Both the position numbers and the translations under genes were made by a program. Source: Candidatus Wolfebacteria bacterium (GTDB lineage Bacteria; Patescibacteriota; Minisyncoccia; UBA6257; UBA9933). From it: a stretch of DNA of 12,131 bases. Location of the stretch: positions 1 through 12,131 of the forward strand of contig JAPLZW010000067.1 of the NCBI GenBank assembly GCA_026394835.1, in the 5' to 3' direction. Numbering within the stretch: the stretch's first letter is position 1; each line of letters opens with the position of its first letter. Below the pieces are notes generated by a model that had not been told where the DNA came from, searched no databases, and saw nothing but the letters and a program-made list of their open reading frames with translations. Positions 11,215 to 12,131 of this stretch are shown piece by piece.

Positions 11215-11914
11215 TTTCCTCGGGAACGCTGCAATGGAAAGCGATTTTTTCTTTTCTTTTTTTATCTATCGGAACCGATGCCCTTGCCAAGATGACATCC
11301 GGCTGCAATCCCACGGAATTCAGATTTCGCACCGCGTGCTGAGTCGGCTTTGTTTTTAGTTCGCTATCGGATCCCTGGATGGGCAGATAGCTCACAAGAG
11401 CTATGAGCACGTCATCCGGTTTTTTAATTTTTAAAATTCTGATGGCTTCAAGAAAAAGAATGTTTTCGTATTCGCCGACCGTTCCACCGATTTCCACAAT
11501 CACGATATCGGCTTTGGCTTTCGCGGCCGCTTTATCGATTTTATTCAAAACTTCAAGACAGATATGAGGAACAACCTGAACGCACTTTCCGTTGTATCCC
11601 AAATTGCGTTCGCGATTAATCACGGATTGATAGATGCTTCCCGTAGTCATATAATTCGCTCCGGACAAATCGCAGCCAAGAAATCTTTCGTAGTTCCCCA
11701 TATCCTGATCGCACTCCATACCATCGTCCAAAACAAAAACTTCGCCGTGTTCCGTGGGATTCATGGTGCCGGCGTCTAAATTAACATAAGGGTCAATCTT
11801 CAATGAAGTGACTTTGAATCCTTTTGATTGCAAAATTTTACCGATTGATGCCGCCGCCACGCCTTTGCCCACTCCCGACATCACGCCGCCCACGACAAAA
11901 ATATATTTGGTCAT
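11027..11914 (-). CDS. pyrG: CTP synthase, synthetase-domain fragment (disrupted pyrG)
   Basis: Residues 1-254 are the amidoligase half of CTP synthase, which phosphorylates UTP and aminates it to CTP. The P-loop-like GGVMSGVGKG (9-18), LKIDPYVNLDAGTMNPTEHG (38-57), the metal ligands Asp71 and Glu141 (VEIGGTVGE) and KTKPTQHAVR (187-196) are all present. After NFEKE (254) the frame leaves homology; residues 255-295 are out-of-frame translation of the glutaminase domain. A normal enzyme (about 530-550 aa in one chain) has about 40 further residues of linker here, which are missing, and the other domain continues in the +1 frame. The junction is around 11148-11165. The ATG matches the family N-terminus; there is no good Shine-Dalgarno. 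Without repair the protein could not channel ammonia. Confidence 0.88.
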   Translation of the reverse strand: MTKYIFVVGGVMSGVGKGVAAASIGKILQSKGFKVTSLKIDPYVNLDAGTMNPTEHGEVFVLDDGMECDQDMGNYERFLGCDLSGANYMTTGSIYQSVINRERNLGYNGKCVQVVPHICLEVLNKIDKAAAKAKADIVIVEIGGTVGEYENILFLEAIRILKIKKPDDVLIALVSYLPIQGSDSELKTKPTQHAVRNLNSVGLQPDVILARASVPIDKKRKEKIAFHCSVPEENVISAPDVSSIYEVPINFEKEVFRNRRLYFSGFLYIGNRSRKACRLFLKEKAGNSLAKCRRF

Positions 11915-11960
11915 AAAATTTCTAAATCCTGAAAAAATTCCAATTACTGAAAGTTAAAAA

Positions 11961-12131
11961 TTATAAACTCTTAGTTTTAGATAATTTCCTTGCTCTAATT
12001 ATTAAATACTCATGAACTACTTTGCTTTTTTCGTCTTCGCCCCACATTTGTGGGTAAGTAGTTAAATCTTCATCTGTGGGTAACGGCTCGACACTTGTTT
12101 CCACCTCAAAACCATTTTCTCTTAAGCTGTC
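11961..12131 (-). CDS. C-terminal end of an unidentified protein (possibly a SAM-dependent methyltransferase)
   Basis: The last 56 codons are visible: DSLRENGFEVETSVEPLPTD, then YPQMWGEDEKSKVVHEYLII and a basic end before TAA; the gene continues beyond the right edge. The pattern LxExGFEV near the end of the fold followed by HEYLIIxAxK resembles the C-termini of class I SAM-dependent methyltransferases, but the catalytic part is out of view, so this is a weak guess. It ends 46 nt before pyrG on the same strand, in an AT-rich gap with no clear terminator. Confidence 0.6.
   Translation of the reverse strand, partial: DSLRENGFEVETSVEPLPTDEDLTTYPQMWGEDEKSKVVHEYLIIRARKLSKTKSL

Overview
The window looks like a chromosomal segment of a Candidate Phyla Radiation (Patescibacteria, probably Parcubacteria-like) bacterium. 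This is inference. It rests on the mix of families (a DUF5652-like small membrane protein, a Gmad2/GerMN lipid-free anchored protein, a DUF763 protein, a short sortase), many small membrane proteins of unknown function, tRNAs without encoded CCA, and the lack of a Shine-Dalgarno sequence before most genes. Almost all genes lie on the minus strand; only one short membrane protein gene and a tRNA-Gly locus lie on the plus strand.

Layout, in minus-strand transcription order from the right end: the last 56 codons of an unidentified protein; pyrG (CTP synthase), broken by a deletion of roughly 40 codons plus a frameshift between its two catalytic domains; holA (DNA polymerase III delta) 8 nt after pyrG; and a Mn-type superoxide dismutase, whose stop codon interlocks with that of a convergent plus-strand membrane protein gene. 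Next comes the plus-strand tRNA-Gly locus, the most unusual part of the window. A tRNA-Gly(UCC) gene is cut in its anticodon loop by about 200 nt that contain a second, intact tRNA-Gly(UCC) flanked by hairpins. Its T-loop is also split by a perfect GC-rich palindrome.

Further left come a membrane-anchored helical protein, whose stop codon sits in the loop of a 14-bp hairpin, and tRNA-Pro(GGG) immediately after it. Then there is a two-gene unit of tiny membrane proteins (27 and 74 aa) under a consensus extended -10 promoter. A cell-surface stretch follows: a sortase with a promoter placed for leaderless transcription, an exported coiled-coil/proline-rich protein, and a signal-peptide protein with about thirteen 14-residue repeats, a VPATG motif, a membrane segment and a cytoplasmic domain. 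The left end holds a DUF5652-like protein, another small membrane protein, the Gmad2/GerMN protein, a DUF763 protein and a stand-alone MetRS-type tRNA-binding domain.

The central region (about 1.7-7.1 kb) is mainly cell-envelope genes. The sortase and the VPATG repeat protein may be an enzyme-substrate pair, though this is not shown. The flanks are housekeeping genes (translation, replication, CTP synthesis, oxidative stress). Three genes (the 27-aa, 74-aa and 277-aa proteins) have strong GGAGG-type ribosome binding sites, unlike the rest.
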